Of a stretch of DNA of 59,230 nt, positions 1 through 10,315 are shown in pieces. Source of the DNA: Alphaproteobacteria bacterium. Lineage in GTDB: Bacteria > Pseudomonadota > Alphaproteobacteria > Rhodobacterales > Rhodobacteraceae. Position 1 is the stretch's first letter. The number at the start of each line of letters is the position of its first letter. The translations under genes were made by a program, and so were the position numbers. Below the pieces are notes generated by a model. It saw only the letters and a list, made by a program, of their open reading frames with translations, had not been told where the DNA came from and made no database searches. The stretch is from NCBI GenBank assembly GCA_030431485.1, contig JAUIIR010000019.1, positions 1-59,230 of the forward strand, written 5' to 3'.

Positions 1-1
1 T

Positions 2-184
2 GATGATCTGGCGGGCGGCAAAGTGACCCTCGGGTCCGTTCCCGGATCGTCCTATGATGGGCTGATGTCGGTCTCGGGTGACCTGTTGGGCATCGCAATC
101 GGCGCCGTGTTTGTTCTGGTGGCCTTTATCCTCCCTGACAGCCTTGTTGGCGGGGGTCAGACCGCCGAAATGCCTGCCGAGTAG
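2..184 (+). CDS. C-terminal fragment of a membrane protein (gene cut by window edge)
   Basis: An open frame enters from the left edge and stops at TAG 182-184, giving the last 60 residues of a protein. The fragment has a soluble stretch rich in Gly and Ser, then a hydrophobic segment of about 20 residues (LLGIAIGAVFVLVAFILP) that should span the membrane, and a short polar tail ending MPAE. The family cannot be recognised from this piece. It converges on purL, with a bidirectional terminator between them. Confidence 0.6.
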   Translation, partial: DDLAGGKVTLGSVPGSSYDGLMSVSGDLLGIAIGAVFVLVAFILPDSLVGGGQTAEMPAE

Positions 185-202
185 TCTTTTCCTCGGCAGC
201 AT

Positions 203-236
203 AAGAAACGCCTCGGAATGCTCCGGGGCGTTTCTT
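203..236. terminator. Bidirectional intrinsic terminator between the upstream gene and purL
   Basis: A 10-bp perfect stem, AAGAAACGCC (203-212) with GGCGTTTCTT (227-236), extended inward by TCGG/CCGG around a 6-nt loop. The A/T ends give a U-rich tail on either strand, as expected between convergent genes. Confidence 0.8.
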
Positions 237-263
237 GGTTTGACAGTCGTGGATGAAGCGCGA

Positions 264-2423
264 TTAGGCGAAATGCCCGGCAAATGCGCCTGAGTGCAGG
301 TCTTTCAGCTCAGCCAGGGGGGCTTCGGAGCCGCCTAAGCGGACACTGTCACCGGCAAAGCGGCCCACTGTTGCAATCGGCACACCCGCTTGACCGGCGG
401 CCACCACCAGCGCCTCGGCCTGATCGAAGTTGCACGCCACCAGATAGCGCCCCTGATCTTCGCCAAAGAGAACCGCCTGATCGGTCTCATCAATCACGAC
501 ACCAACATTCGAGCCGCTGGCCATCTCGAACGCAGCAAGCGCCAGACCGCCGTCGCTCAGGTCGGTGCAGGCTTTGATCAGGTCGCGGTTGGCGCGAACG
601 AATTCTCCGTTGCGGCGCTCGGCCACCAGATCGACCGCAGGCGCGTCGCCGTCTTCGCGGTTGAACACCTCGTAGAGTAAGGCGGACTGGCCTAGATGGC
701 CCTGTGTTTCCCCCACGACCAACGCGACATGTCCGTCGCGCGCGCGGCCAAGGATCGGCTCTTCTCCCGCGGCAAGCAACCCAACGGCGCCGATGGTCGG
801 AGTGGGAAGGATCGCCTGACCATCCGTCTCGTTGTATAGGGAAACGTTGCCCGAAACGATGGGCATGTCGAGCTCTTCACACGCGCGGCCAATACCCTGC
901 AACGCCCCGACAAACTGTCCCATGATTTCGGGCTTTTCCGGGTTGCCGAAATTCAGGTTGTCGGTTGTTGCCAGCGGTTTGGCCCCAACGGCGCAAAGAT
1001 TGCGAAACGCTTCGGCCACGGCCTGCTTGCCGCCTTCGACCGGGTTCGCTTTGACGTAGCGGGGTGTCACATCCGAGGTGAACGCCAGCATCTTGTCGGT
1101 GTCATGTACGCGAATGACCCCCGCGCCCCAACCCGGACCTTCGACCGTGTCGGCCATGACCATCGTGTCATACTGCTCGAACACCCAATTGCGGGCACAG
1201 TAGTTCGGGCTGCCCAGCAGCGCTTTCAGTGCGTCGATGGAATCGACCGCCGGTACATCGTCCATTGCGGCAGGCGCGTCAGACGGTACCCAGGGGCGGT
1301 CATATTCGGGTGCAGAGGACGACAGGCGTGACAGCGGCAGGTCTGCTTTTACCTCGCCGTTGTGGACAATGAGAAACCGGTCCTCGGCGATCGTTTCGCC
1401 GACGATGGCAAAGTCGAGGTCCCATTTTTCGAAAACGGCGCGCGCCTCGGCCTCTTTGGCCGGGTCCAGAACCATCAGCATCCGTTCCTGCGATTCCGAC
1501 AGCATCATCTCGTAGGCGGTCATGTTTGCCTCGCGCTGTGGCACCTTCTCCAGATCGAGACGGATGCCCAGCTTGCCCTTGTCGCCCATCTCGACCGCAG
1601 AACAGGTGAGACCAGCCGCGCCCATATCCTGAATCGAGATCACCGCACCGGTCTGCATCAGCTCAAGACAGGCTTCCATGAGGCGCTTTTCGGTGAACGG
1701 GTCACCCACCTGAACGGTCGGACGTTTTTCTTCGATTGTATCGTCGAACTCGGCCGATGCCATCGTCGCTCCGCCGACGCCATCCCGGCCCGTCTTGGCG
1801 CCCAGGTACACAACCGGGCGGCCTACACCACTGGCTGCCGAGTAGAAAATCTTGTCCGCATCTGCGAGACCAGCAGCAAACGCATTGACGAGACAGTTGC
1901 CGTTATAGGCCGGATGAAACCGCACCTCTCCGCCAACGGTGGGAACGCCAAAGCAGTTGCCGTACCCACCGACGCCTTCCACCACGCCATGCACAAGCTG
2001 GCGCGTCTTCGGGTGATCTTTTTCGCCAAAGCTAAGCGCGTTCATCGCCGCGATGGGTCTCGCTCCCATTGTGAAGACGTCGCGCAGGATACCGCCCACG
2101 CCGGTGGCAGCGCCCTGGTAAGGCTCAATATATGACGGATGGTTGTGGCTCTCCATTTTAAAGACAACCGCCTGCCCATCGCCGATATCCACGACCCCGG
2201 CATTTTCGCCGGGTCCGCAAATCACTTGCGGTCCGGTGGTGGGCAGGGTGCGCAGCCATTTTTTTGACGACTTGTAGGAACAGTGTTCGTTCCACATGGC
2301 CGAGAAGATGCCCAGTTCCGTGAATGTCGGTTCGCGGTTCATGATCCGCAGGATCTCTGCGTATTCGTCGGCATTGATGCCGTGAGCGGAAATCAGGTCT
2401 TCGGTGATGGCTGGGTCTTGCAT
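264..2423 (-). CDS. purL: Phosphoribosylformylglycinamidine synthase subunit PurL
   Basis: Catalyses the fourth step of de novo purine synthesis, the ATP-dependent amidation of FGAR to FGAM, in the cytoplasm with PurQ (glutaminase) and PurS. The 719-aa length is that of the small PurL type, which needs separate PurQ and PurS. Visible family features are the N-terminal [14 protein letters not shown], the nucleotide-binding [10 protein letters not shown] with [12 protein letters not shown], and two AIRS-type halves, the second around [12 protein letters not shown] and ending near [10 protein letters not shown]. The ATG at 2421-2423 has GGGG about 8 nt upstream. It is preceded by a leader region holding a repeat element and a terminator, so it probably has its own promoter. 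Confidence 0.97.
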   Translation of the reverse strand: MQDPAITEDLISAHGINADEYAEILRIMNREPTFTELGIFSAMWNEHCSYKSSKKWLRTLPTTGPQVICGPGENAGVVDIGDGQAVVFKMESHNHPSYIEPYQGAATGVGGILRDVFTMGARPIAAMNALSFGEKDHPKTRQLVHGVVEGVGGYGNCFGVPTVGGEVRFHPAYNGNCLVNAFAAGLADADKIFYSAASGVGRPVVYLGAKTGRDGVGGATMASAEFDDTIEEKRPTVQVGDPFTEKRLMEACLELMQTGAVISIQDMGAAGLTCSAVEMGDKGKLGIRLDLEKVPQREANMTAYEMMLSESQERMLMVLDPAKEAEARAVFEKWDLDFAIVGETIAEDRFLIVHNGEVKADLPLSRLSSSAPEYDRPWVPSDAPAAMDDVPAVDSIDALKALLGSPNYCARNWVFEQYDTMVMADTVEGPGWGAGVIRVHDTDKMLAFTSDVTPRYVKANPVEGGKQAVAEAFRNLCAVGAKPLATTDNLNFGNPEKPEIMGQFVGALQGIGRACEELDMPIVSGNVSLYNETDGQAILPTPTIGAVGLLAAGEEPILGRARDGHVALVVGETQGHLGQSALLYEVFNREDGDAPAVDLVAERRNGEFVRANRDLIKACTDLSDGGLALAAFEMASGSNVGVVIDETDQAVLFGEDQGRYLVACNFDQAEALVVAAGQAGVPIATVGRFAGDSVRLGGSEAPLAELKDLHSGAFAGHFA

Positions 2424-2530
2424 CCGGATGTCCCCGTGGGTTGCGCAGATGGCGGCGGTTTAGGCGAAAGCTTGGGTGGTGAAAAGCCCCGGCAGGGATT
2501 TCGGAAGACGTTCGGCCCTCTGAGAGGGCA

Positions 2531-2594
2531 GGGGGCGTTGCCCCCCTTTCGGCCTGCGGCTTATTCACCCCAGGATATTTGCGAAACAAAGAAG
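2531..2594 (+). repeat. Dispersed repeat: GC hairpin plus 28-bp core (copy 1)
   Basis: A GGGGGC-gtt-GCCCCC hairpin (2531-2545) is followed by a 28-bp core at 2567-2594 that starts ACCCC, has ATATTT in the middle and ends AAAGAAG. A related core lies at 38256-38283 on the other strand, also next to a GGGGC hairpin. From memory, elements of this form recur between genes in Rhodobacterales genomes. Confidence 0.6.
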
Positions 2595-2726
2595 TCGGGG
2601 TCTGTCCAATTCGGCTCGTGGATCAGGGCTCTCTGGTTTGCAAGTAGGTCTTACAAGCGCCACGTGCGGCGAGGGGGATGGCTCCGTTGAAAAACCAAAA
2701 GCCGATCAACCTGTGGGCGAGTTTGC

Positions 2727-2755
2727 AAAAAAAAGGCCGAGCAAAAAGCTCGGCC
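2727..2755 (-). terminator. Strong intrinsic terminator on the minus strand
   Basis: GGCCGAGC (2735-2742) pairs with GCTCGGCC (2748-2755) around a five-base loop. On the minus strand the stem is followed by eight U residues (A run at 2727-2734). It ends transcription from lysR or from a small RNA in 2756-2910. The minus-strand sequence just before the stem carries CCTCCC, complementary to a Shine-Dalgarno sequence. Confidence 0.85.
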
Positions 2756-2910
2756 GAAGTCCAACAGGGAGGTATGAAAATGATGCGCTACTCAGCGCTA
2801 CATCTCATGACTGCTGAATATGTCATCGCTTTGTGATAAAGCAATAGGATTAGCGTGTTGGCTATGTCATTCCCGTTATGCGTGAGGCGCATGGGTCACA
2901 CATTTTCAGG

Positions 2911-3816
2911 TCACTCGCCCTCTAACGCTTTGCGTGTCTGGCGGTGGGCGAAGATCTCTTCCTGCACGAAATCCCGGAACGCGGCGATGCGCTTTGATTG
3001 CCGAAGTTCTTCGGGATAGGCTAGGAAAACAGGAACTTCGACGGACTCCACATCCGGCAGAACGCGTCGTACCGTCGGGAAGTCTTCGATGATGTAGTCT
3101 GGTAAGACCCCGATCCCGAGGCCCGACAGTACACTTTGCAGAACGCCGAAATAATTATTCACCGTCAGCGTCGACCGTATGTCATATGTTAATAGCTGCT
3201 GAACCAGCATCATACCCGCACTGACCTGTGCGGCGCGGGGATTCTGGCAGATCAACCGATGGTTCGCGATGTCCTCGATATTCTCCGGGGTCCCGTTTTG
3301 GGCAAGGTATTCCGGCGACGCGTAAAGACGCATGCGGATTGCCATCAGTCGCTTGCGGATAAGGTCGGCCTGGCTCGGCTCTTTCATGCGCACGGCCACA
3401 TCCGCCTCGCGCATCGGCAGATCGAGAACACGTTCCTCAAGCATGAGGTCAATGTTCAGGTCCGGGTATTTCTCGTAAAGTTTTGGCAGGCGCGGAGCGA
3501 GCCAGAGAGAGCCAAAGCCGATGGTGGTGGTGACGCGCAATTCACCGAACACCTCTTCTTCGCTGTCGCGAATGCGTGCGGTGGCAGCCTCGATCCGTTT
3601 GTTCATGGATCGTGTGGCGTCAAACAGCAATTCGCCTTGTTCGGTAAGAATCAGTCCGCGCGCATGGCGGTGGAACAGCACCGTGTTCAGCGAATCCTCA
3701 AGCGCCCGGATCTGACGGGACACCGCTGATTGCGACAGATGCAGTGCATCGCCAGCATGGGTAAGGCTGCCCGCATCCGCAACCGCGTGAAATATTCTGA
3801 GTTTGTCCCAGTCCAT
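2911..3816 (-). CDS. LysR-family transcriptional regulator
   Basis: DNA-binding regulator of about 301 aa. The N-terminal winged helix-turn-helix covers residues 1-60 from MDWDKLRIF, with the recognition region LSQSAVSRQIRALEDSL. The effector-binding type 2 periplasmic-like domain follows from about residue 90 (LRVTTTIGFGSLWLAPRLP). The ATG at 3814-3816 was chosen over a TTG at 3829-3831 because family members begin at MDWDKLR. The gene is divergent from the indolepyruvate oxidoreductase gene, with 165 bp and two dyads between the starts, so it probably controls that gene and itself. The ligand is unknown. Confidence 0.9.
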   Translation of the reverse strand: MDWDKLRIFHAVADAGSLTHAGDALHLSQSAVSRQIRALEDSLNTVLFHRHARGLILTEQGELLFDATRSMNKRIEAATARIRDSEEEVFGELRVTTTIGFGSLWLAPRLPKLYEKYPDLNIDLMLEERVLDLPMREADVAVRMKEPSQADLIRKRLMAIRMRLYASPEYLAQNGTPENIEDIANHRLICQNPRAAQVSAGMMLVQQLLTYDIRSTLTVNNYFGVLQSVLSGLGIGVLPDYIIEDFPTVRRVLPDVESVEVPVFLAYPEELRQSKRIAAFRDFVQEEIFAHRQTRKALEGE

Positions 3817-3898
3817 AATATGCACTTTCAATCGCTAGGACCGCTTTACATGACACAAAGGAATTTATGAACGAGAACTTCACCTATCCCTGAAATTT

Positions 3899-3935
3899 CA
3901 CAAGAAATTTGTGGTAAGGTCAGTCTTTGTGACCT
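3899..3935. promoter_or_regulatory. Two inverted repeats in the lysR/oxidoreductase divergent promoter
   Basis: CACAA-N5-TTGTG at 3899-3913 and AGGTCA-N7-TGACCT at 3917-3935 lie side by side in the 165-bp divergent gap. The second fits the T-N11-A form of LysR operators. The pairing is visible in the sequence. Assigning the sites to the adjacent LysR protein is inference. Confidence 0.5.
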
Positions 3936-3981
3936 AAATTTATGCTAAGTTGAAGGCACATTTTACGCGGGGAGGCGTTGA

Positions 3982-6900
3982 ATGACGAAAGCCCAAATCA
4001 CTCTAAATGACCGTTTCGACCTGACGAAATCACCCGTTCTGTTGAACGGCACACAGGCCTTGGTGCGGTTGATGCTGATGCAAAAGGCCCGTGATGCAGC
4101 GGCGGGGTTGAACACTGCAGGCTATGTCACCGGGTATCGCGGCTCGCCTCTCGGGGCTGTGGACATGCAGATGCACCGCGCCGAGCGCTTCCTCAATGAG
4201 GCCAACGTAACGTTCAAGGAAGGCCTGAACGAAGACCTGGCGGTGACAGCACTTTGGGGGGCGCAGCAGGCCGAACTGCGGGGCGAAGGACGCTATGACG
4301 GTGTCTTCGGCCTGTGGTACGGCAAAGGGCCGGGGGTGGATCGATCCGGAGACGCGATGAAACACGCCAACATGGCCGGTACGGCGCCGCATGGCGGGGT
4401 GCTGATGGCGATGGGCGATGACCATACGGGCGAATCTTCGACAGTGCTGCACCAGTCGGAATGGGCCATGATTGACGCTTATATGCCGGTCGTGTCGCCC
4501 GCCGGGGTGCAGGAGATCCTTGACTACGGGCTCTATGGCTTTGCGCTGTCGCGCTTCTCGGGCCTGTGGGTCGGCCTCAAGACAATGAAGGACACGGTTG
4601 AAGTGACCTCCGTGGTCGATGGCCGCGCGGACCGGATGTCCTTTGTCACGCCCGAGTTCGACATGCCTGAAGGCGGATTGAATATTCGCCTTGTCGACAC
4701 GCCCCATGCGCAGGAAGCGCGGATGATCGACCACAAACGCTTTGCCGCCGAGGCATTCTCCCATGCCAATAAAATCGACAAGCGGGTCTGGGGCAAGCCG
4801 GGTGCAAAGATCGGATTTGTCGCGGCGGGTAAGAACTGGCTCGATCTTGTGCACGCGCTGTCGTTGCTGGGTATTGACGAAAACGAAGCCGAGCGACTGG
4901 GCATCACCACCTACAAGGTGGGCCAGACCTGGCCGCTTGACATGCGGGGATTCAGCGACTGGGCGGATGGTCTCGACCTGATTGTTGTCGTCGAGGAAAA
5001 GCGCAAGCTGATCGAAGTTCAGATCAAGGAAGCCATTTTCGACGATCGGCGTGGTCGCCGTGTCTGGGGCTGGCATAAGGGCGGTGGGGCCGGGTCGATG
5101 CATGGGCCAGAGCTGTTTCCGACCCGTGGCGCGCTCGACCCGATCCTGATTGCCCAGAAACTGGGCGAAATTCTGATCGAAGAGGGCCGAAACACAGACC
5201 GGATCAGGGCTGGGATGCAGGCCATTGATGAGGCCCGCAAAGCCGACAATGCCAAAGAGATCGCTGCACGACAGCCATATTTCTGTTCCGGCTGCCCGCA
5301 CAACAGTTCGACAAAGGTCCCCGAGGGCAGCCGCGCCTATGCGGGGATTGGGTGTCACTACCTTGCGCAATGGATGGATCGGGAAACGCTTGGCTTCACC
5401 CATATGGGGGCAGAGGGTGCGAACTGGATCGGCGAGTCGCTGTTCTCGAATACTCCGCATGTGTTTCAGAATATTGGCGATGGCACCTACAATCACTCGG
5501 GTGTGCAGGCGATCCGGGCCGCCATCGCGGCAGGCACGACGATCACTTACAAGATCCTCTATAATGACGCCGTTGCCATGACCGGCGGTCAAAAGAACGA
5601 CGGTGGTCTCTCGCCCCAGCAGATCGCTGCCGAACTGACCGCGATGGGAGTGACCCACCTGGCTGTCGTCTATGACGAGAAAGAGGATGTGGACCTCAGG
5701 TCCTTTCCGCAAGGCGTTGAATTCGCGGAACGCGCAGATTTGCAAACTGTGCAGGAAAAGTTTGCAAAGATTGAGGGCGTCAGCGCCATTGTCTACATCC
5801 AGACCTGTGCCGCCGAAAAGCGCCGCCGCCGCAAGCGGGGTCAGTTTCCAGACCCGGATAAGCGCGTGTTCATCAACACCGATGTCTGTGAAGGCTGTGG
5901 CGATTGCGGCGTGCAGTCGAACTGCGTGTCCATCGTTCCGAAAGAGACGGAACTGGGCCGAAAGCGGGCGATTGACCAGTCGTCCTGCAATAAGGATTTT
6001 TCCTGCCTCAAGGGGTTCTGTCCGTCCTTTGTGACGCTGGAAGGCGCGCAGGTGAAAAAAGCAGCGACCACGGCGCTTGATCTGCCGGACCTGCCAGCGC
6101 CTCACCTGCCGGACATCAACGGCACGTGGAATGTCGTGATCACCGGTGTTGGCGGCACAGGCGTTGTCACGATCGGCGCGGTGCTGGCGCAGGCGGCGCA
6201 GATCGACGGCAAGGGCGCGGGCATGATGGAGATGGCGGGTCTCGCCCAAAAGGGCGGCGCGGTACATATCCACCTGCGGCTGGCCAACACTCCTGGCGAT
6301 ATCAGCGCCATTCGCGTTGCCACCGGCGAGGCGGATGCGCTGATTGGCGGCGATCTGGTGGTGAGTGCCGGGGCCAAGACGTTGGGCCTGATGCGCACAG
6401 GCCGCACGGGTGGTGTGGTCAACAGCCACGAGATCATCACCGGCGATTTCACCCGAAACACCGAATTTGCCTTGCCGACCGACCGTCTGACCGTCTCGCT
6501 CCAGGCGCGGTTGCGGGACAGGCTTGATCTCTTCGATGCCTCCGATCTGGCGAAGGCAACGCTGGGGGACTCGATCTTTTCGAATATGATGATTCTGGGA
6601 GCCGCGTGGCAGCGCGGGTTGGTTCCGTTGAGCCGCGACGCCATCCTGCAGGCCATCGAATTAAACGGGGCCGCGGCGGAAAAAAACGTCCGTGCGTTCG
6701 AGATTGGGCGCTGGGCGGTGCTACATCCGGAGGCCGCGGAACGGGTGATGGCACCGAATGTGGTGCCGCTGCCGAAGACCTTGGATGAGAAGATCGCGTA
6801 CAGATTTGACCATTTGGTAAAATATCAAAGCACCCGCTACGCCAAGCGCTACCGTAAGCTGGTGGACGGTATCTCTGATCTCCGGCTGAAAGAGGCGGTG

Positions 6901-7404
6901 GCGAAGGGCTATCACAAGCTCTTGACCTGTAAAGACGAATACGAGGTTTCGCGCCTGCATCTGGAAACCCGCGCCAAGGCGGAAGAGCAGTTCGGCGGCG
7001 AATTCAAGATGTCCTTCCACCTTGCCCCGCCCATGCTGTCCAAGACCGGGCCGGACGGGCGTCCGGTGAAAAAGCAGTATGGCGAGGGGATGCTGCGTGG
7101 CTTTGGCCTCTTGGCAAAACTCAAATGGCTGCGGGGTACGGTGTTGGACCCGTTTGGCCGCACCGACGAGCGCCGCATGGAGCGCGCGCTGATCCGGAAA
7201 TACGAGGCCGACATGCGCGAATGGCTGCCCAAGGCCAAGCCGGAAACGATGGACGCGCTGGTGGCCCTGGCGGAATTGCCGTTGCAGATCAGAGGTTTCG
7301 GACCGGTCAAACACGTCAATGCAGCCAAGGCTGAAAAGCGCCGCGAAGAATTGCTCTTGGTGTTGCGATCCGGTGGGGAGGGTTTGAAGCAGGCGGCGGA
7401 GTGA
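3982..7404 (+). CDS. Indolepyruvate:ferredoxin oxidoreductase, fused alpha-gamma type
   Basis: Cytoplasmic, thiamine-diphosphate and iron-sulfur enzyme of the family that oxidises aryl or branched 2-oxo acids from amino-acid breakdown to acyl-CoA with ferredoxin. At 1140 aa it joins both subunits in one chain. The N-terminal part holds the 2-oxoacid domain (GYRGSPLGAVD). C435 and C438 lie in FCSGCPHN, and the thiamine-binding part has NIGDGTY. A ferredoxin-like segment follows with C636, C639, C642 and C648. The gamma domain starts near G722 (GVGGTGVVTIG). GGGGAGG at 3969-3975 precedes the ATG. The substrate cannot be fixed from sequence; branched-chain or aromatic 2-oxo acids are likely. Confidence 0.9.
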   Translation: MTKAQITLNDRFDLTKSPVLLNGTQALVRLMLMQKARDAAAGLNTAGYVTGYRGSPLGAVDMQMHRAERFLNEANVTFKEGLNEDLAVTALWGAQQAELRGEGRYDGVFGLWYGKGPGVDRSGDAMKHANMAGTAPHGGVLMAMGDDHTGESSTVLHQSEWAMIDAYMPVVSPAGVQEILDYGLYGFALSRFSGLWVGLKTMKDTVEVTSVVDGRADRMSFVTPEFDMPEGGLNIRLVDTPHAQEARMIDHKRFAAEAFSHANKIDKRVWGKPGAKIGFVAAGKNWLDLVHALSLLGIDENEAERLGITTYKVGQTWPLDMRGFSDWADGLDLIVVVEEKRKLIEVQIKEAIFDDRRGRRVWGWHKGGGAGSMHGPELFPTRGALDPILIAQKLGEILIEEGRNTDRIRAGMQAIDEARKADNAKEIAARQPYFCSGCPHNSSTKVPEGSRAYAGIGCHYLAQWMDRETLGFTHMGAEGANWIGESLFSNTPHVFQNIGDGTYNHSGVQAIRAAIAAGTTITYKILYNDAVAMTGGQKNDGGLSPQQIAAELTAMGVTHLAVVYDEKEDVDLRSFPQGVEFAERADLQTVQEKFAKIEGVSAIVYIQTCAAEKRRRRKRGQFPDPDKRVFINTDVCEGCGDCGVQSNCVSIVPKETELGRKRAIDQSSCNKDFSCLKGFCPSFVTLEGAQVKKAATTALDLPDLPAPHLPDINGTWNVVITGVGGTGVVTIGAVLAQAAQIDGKGAGMMEMAGLAQKGGAVHIHLRLANTPGDISAIRVATGEADALIGGDLVVSAGAKTLGLMRTGRTGGVVNSHEIITGDFTRNTEFALPTDRLTVSLQARLRDRLDLFDASDLAKATLGDSIFSNMMILGAAWQRGLVPLSRDAILQAIELNGAAAEKNVRAFEIGRWAVLHPEAAERVMAPNVVPLPKTLDEKIAYRFDHLVKYQSTRYAKRYRKLVDGISDLRLKEAVAKGYHKLLTCKDEYEVSRLHLETRAKAEEQFGGEFKMSFHLAPPMLSKTGPDGRPVKKQYGEGMLRGFGLLAKLKWLRGTVLDPFGRTDERRMERALIRKYEADMREWLPKAKPETMDALVALAELPLQIRGFGPVKHVNAAKAEKRREELLLVLRSGGEGLKQAAE

Positions 7405-7497
7405 TGCGTCATATGGCCGTTAAGGAACTGTTACATCTTTGCGGGTAAATCAGCGCGCGCTAGCAGGGCGCGATCCAATGTATCCGGAGCTTGACTG

Positions 7498-8376
7498 GTG
7501 ACGTCTTCCGCCGCCCGTGACATTTCCTACTCCTATTCTGCACGGTCCAAACCGGGCCGGGCCATGATCCGTCTGATGGAAAACGCGACGGGTCGACTGA
7601 CCTTGATCAAGCGTGCTGCCGGGTATCAAGACGAGGTCGCGCAAGGCCGTGATTTCTGGGAGGTCATGGTGGATCGGTATGGCCTCAGCCTCGATGTCGT
7701 AGGTGGTTCGCTCGACAATATTCCGCGCACCGGTCCGCTGATTGTGATCGCCAACCATCCCTATGGCATCCTAGACGGGCTGATCCTTGGCCATATCCTG
7801 TCGGTAACGCGGCGAGATTTCCGAATTCTGGCGCACAAGGTTTTCCGCAAGGCTGAAGATCTGGATCGCATCATTCTGCCGGTCAATTTCGACGAAACCA
7901 AAGAAGCGGTGGCGCAGAATATCGAAACCCGCAAAGTGGCGCTGAATTATCTGAGCGGCGGCGGCTGTGTAGGGGTATTTCCCGGTGGCACCGTTTCTAC
8001 TGCGGTCACTCCGTTTTCCAAGCCTATGGACCCCGGTTGGCGCGGCTTCACCGCCCGGATGATCGCCAAGTCCAACGCCACAGTTGTTCCGATCTATTTC
8101 GACGGACACACCAGCCGACTGTTCCAGCTCGCCAGCCATTTGCACTACACGCTGCGCATGGGGCTGCTGATCAAGGAATTCCGCAAACGGGTCGATACGC
8201 CGGTGCGGATCGTGATCGGTGCTCCGATCCCGGCGCAGGAAATCGACAGCCGCAAAAAAGACGCGCGAGAGTTGATGGATTTTCTGCGCAAAGCCACGTA
8301 TGAGCTGTCTCCAACGCCGTACGCGTCTTACGACTACGGCTTTGAGTTTGAAGAGCGGCACCGGGTGCGCGGCTGA
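7498..8376 (+). CDS. Lysophospholipid acyltransferase family protein (PlsC-like)
   Basis: Membrane-associated acyltransferase of 292 aa that should move an acyl chain onto a lysolipid or related acceptor. The catalytic motif NHPYGILD (NH-x4-D) is at residues 86-93, and the acceptor-side motif FPGGT follows about 75 residues later. The start is GTG 7498-7500 with GGAG at 7486-7489; the nearby ATG at 7479 is out of frame and closes at once. It is close to murI (32 bp) and may be co-transcribed. The acyl acceptor, glycerolipid or ornithine lipid, is not shown by the sequence. Confidence 0.85.
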   Translation: MTSSAARDISYSYSARSKPGRAMIRLMENATGRLTLIKRAAGYQDEVAQGRDFWEVMVDRYGLSLDVVGGSLDNIPRTGPLIVIANHPYGILDGLILGHILSVTRRDFRILAHKVFRKAEDLDRIILPVNFDETKEAVAQNIETRKVALNYLSGGGCVGVFPGGTVSTAVTPFSKPMDPGWRGFTARMIAKSNATVVPIYFDGHTSRLFQLASHLHYTLRMGLLIKEFRKRVDTPVRIVIGAPIPAQEIDSRKKDARELMDFLRKATYELSPTPYASYDYGFEFEERHRVRG

Positions 8377-8408
8377 ACGCCACCCCTAGCCACAGGCGCG
8401 AGGGCGGT

Positions 8409-9221
8409 ATGGCTGTAGGCGTATTTGACAGCGGTCTGGGTGGGCTGACGGTGCTGGATGCAGTGTCCAAGCGCCTGCCCGACGTGCCCTTCGTCTATCT
8501 GGGTGACAACAAACATGCGCCCTATGGCGTGCGCGATGCTGAAGACGTCTACACGCTGACCTGTGCGGCGACAGAACGGCTGTGGGACGCGGGCTGCGAT
8601 CTTGTGATTCTGGCCTGCAACACCGCGTCTGCGGCAGCGCTCCGGCGGATGCAGGAAAGCTGGATTCCCCGCGATAAACGGGTGCTCGGCGTGTTCGTGC
8701 CCCTGATCGAAGCGCTGACCGAACGGCAATGGGGTGACAATTCCCCGCCGCGCGAAGTCGCGGTACAGCACGTGGCACTGTTCGCGACCCCGGCGACGGT
8801 CCGCAGCCGCGCCTTTCAGCGAGAGTTGGCCTTCCGCGCCATCGGCGTCGATGTCGAAGCACAGGCCTGTGGGGGTCTGGTGGACGCGATCGAAGAAGGC
8901 GACATGATCCTCGCCGAAGCGCTGGTGCGGTCGCATGTGGATGCGCTCAAGCGCAAGATGCCGACCCCGCAGGCAGCCATTCTGGGTTGTACGCATTACC
9001 CGCTGATGCAGGAGATCTTCCAAGACGCATTAGGGCCGGAGGTGGCGGTCTATAGCCAGGCCAATCTGGTGGCCGAGTCGCTGGCCGATTATCTGGACCG
9101 GCATCCGAACATGAAAGGCCCGGGCGCGGATTCGATGTTCCTGACCACGGGCGATCCGAAGCGCGTGTCGGACCATGCCACGCAATTCCTGCGACGACGG
9201 ATCCAGTTTGAGGCCGCCTGA
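8409..9221 (+). CDS. murI: Glutamate racemase
   Basis: Makes D-glutamate from L-glutamate for peptidoglycan precursors, in the cytoplasm, without a cofactor. The 270-aa protein begins [18 protein letters not shown], and the two catalytic cysteines are C70 in ACNTAS and C194 in GCTHYPL, with H196 next to the second. Length and both motifs are standard for the family. It sits between the acyltransferase and argC, all on the plus strand. Confidence 0.96.
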   Translation: MAVGVFDSGLGGLTVLDAVSKRLPDVPFVYLGDNKHAPYGVRDAEDVYTLTCAATERLWDAGCDLVILACNTASAAALRRMQESWIPRDKRVLGVFVPLIEALTERQWGDNSPPREVAVQHVALFATPATVRSRAFQRELAFRAIGVDVEAQACGGLVDAIEEGDMILAEALVRSHVDALKRKMPTPQAAILGCTHYPLMQEIFQDALGPEVAVYSQANLVAESLADYLDRHPNMKGPGADSMFLTTGDPKRVSDHATQFLRRRIQFEAA

Positions 9222-9270
9222 GCCTTCCAACGATCCTGATCCAAGCTATTCCGTCACTGGGAGTGACCAC

Positions 9271-10299
9271 ATGACCTGTAAAATCGCCATCATCGGTGCC
9301 AGCGGCTATACCGGAGCCGAATTGCTGCGCCTCATCGCCACCCATCCGGACATGGAGACCGCCGCCCTGGCTGCGAATTCCAAGGCCGGTCAGACCATTG
9401 CTCAGGTGTTTCCATTCCTGCGCCATCTCGATCTGCCGCAGCTTGTGACGTGGGAAGAGATCGACTTTTCGGGCATTGACCTGTGTTTCTGCGCACTGCC
9501 ACACAAAACCAGCCAGGAGGTGATCTCCAAACTGCCAACGCATCTCAAGATCGTGGACCTCTCTGCCGATTTCCGGCTGCGTGATCCTGCAGAATACGAG
9601 AAGTGGTACGGCAATCCGCATGCGGCAATCGAGTTGCAGAAAGAGGCGGTTTACGGCCTGACCGAGTTCTACCGCGACGCCATTCGCAACGCCCGGCTGG
9701 TGGCAGGCACCGGCTGCAACGCGGCGACCGGGCAGTACATCCTGCGCCCGCTGATCGCCGAGAAAGTGATCGGGCTCAAGGACATCATTCTTGATCTCAA
9801 ATGCGCGGTGTCGGGGGCGGGACGGTCGCTCAAGGAAAACCTGCTGCATGCCGAACTGTCGGAAGGGTACAACGCGTATGCGGTTGGTGGAACGCACAGG
9901 CATCTGGGAGAATTCGATCAGGAATTCAGTACTCTGGCGGGTGAAGAGGTGCGTGTACAGTTCACGCCACACCTGATCCCGGCGAACCGGGGAATCCTCG
10001 CCACCTGCTATGTAAGCGGCGAGGCGCAGGTGGTGCATGATGCGCTGACCGGGGCCTATGCCGACGAGCCGTTTATCGAGATACTGCCCTTTGGCGAAAC
10101 CCCCTCGACGCACCATGTGCGCGGATCGAATTTCTGTCATATAGGCGTGACCGGGGACAGGATCGATGGGCGGGCGATCATTGTCGCAGCCCTCGACAAC
10201 CTGACAAAAGGCTCTTCGGGGCAGGCGTTGCAGAACGCGAACCTGATGTTAGGGCTTGAGGAAACGGCTGGCCTGATGCTGGCCCCGTGCTTCCCCTAG
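9271..10299 (+). CDS. argC: N-acetyl-gamma-glutamyl-phosphate reductase
   Basis: Third step of arginine synthesis: NADPH-dependent reduction of N-acetylglutamyl phosphate to the semialdehyde. The 342-aa protein starts [20 protein letters not shown], a dinucleotide-binding glycine motif. The catalytic cysteine is in [11 protein letters not shown], and the His-containing [12 protein letters not shown] lies in the second half. The ATG at 9271 is preferred to an in-frame upstream start inside murI because it aligns with the family start and has GGGAG upstream. A 28-bp palindrome follows the stop. Confidence 0.96.
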   Translation: MTCKIAIIGASGYTGAELLRLIATHPDMETAALAANSKAGQTIAQVFPFLRHLDLPQLVTWEEIDFSGIDLCFCALPHKTSQEVISKLPTHLKIVDLSADFRLRDPAEYEKWYGNPHAAIELQKEAVYGLTEFYRDAIRNARLVAGTGCNAATGQYILRPLIAEKVIGLKDIILDLKCAVSGAGRSLKENLLHAELSEGYNAYAVGGTHRHLGEFDQEFSTLAGEEVRVQFTPHLIPANRGILATCYVSGEAQVVHDALTGAYADEPFIEILPFGETPSTHHVRGSNFCHIGVTGDRIDGRAIIVAALDNLTKGSSGQALQNANLMLGLEETAGLMLAPCFP

Positions 10300-10315
10300 A
10301 TTTTTTTGGGCGGCG

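Larger units (their letters stand above)
2424..2910. other. 487-bp non-coding region between lysR and purL
   Basis: Contains, from the purL side: a short leader, a hairpin/28-bp Roseobacter-type repeat (2531-2594), and a strong minus-strand terminator (2727-2755). The stretch 2756-2910 between that terminator and the lysR stop may be a long 3' UTR or an independent small RNA. No convincing protein gene is seen. A plus-strand frame of 18-20 codons with a GGGAGG motif at 2767-2772 is possible but unsupported. Confidence 0.5.

Noticed and set aside
1362..2135. A 257-codon plus-strand frame inside purL
   Set aside because: It is antisense to conserved PurL motifs and has no ribosome-binding site or recognised domain.
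4030..6429. A 799-codon open frame on the minus strand across the oxidoreductase gene
   Set aside because: It is the antisense shadow of a well-conserved 1140-aa enzyme, has no domain resemblance, and is typical of long GC-rich frames.
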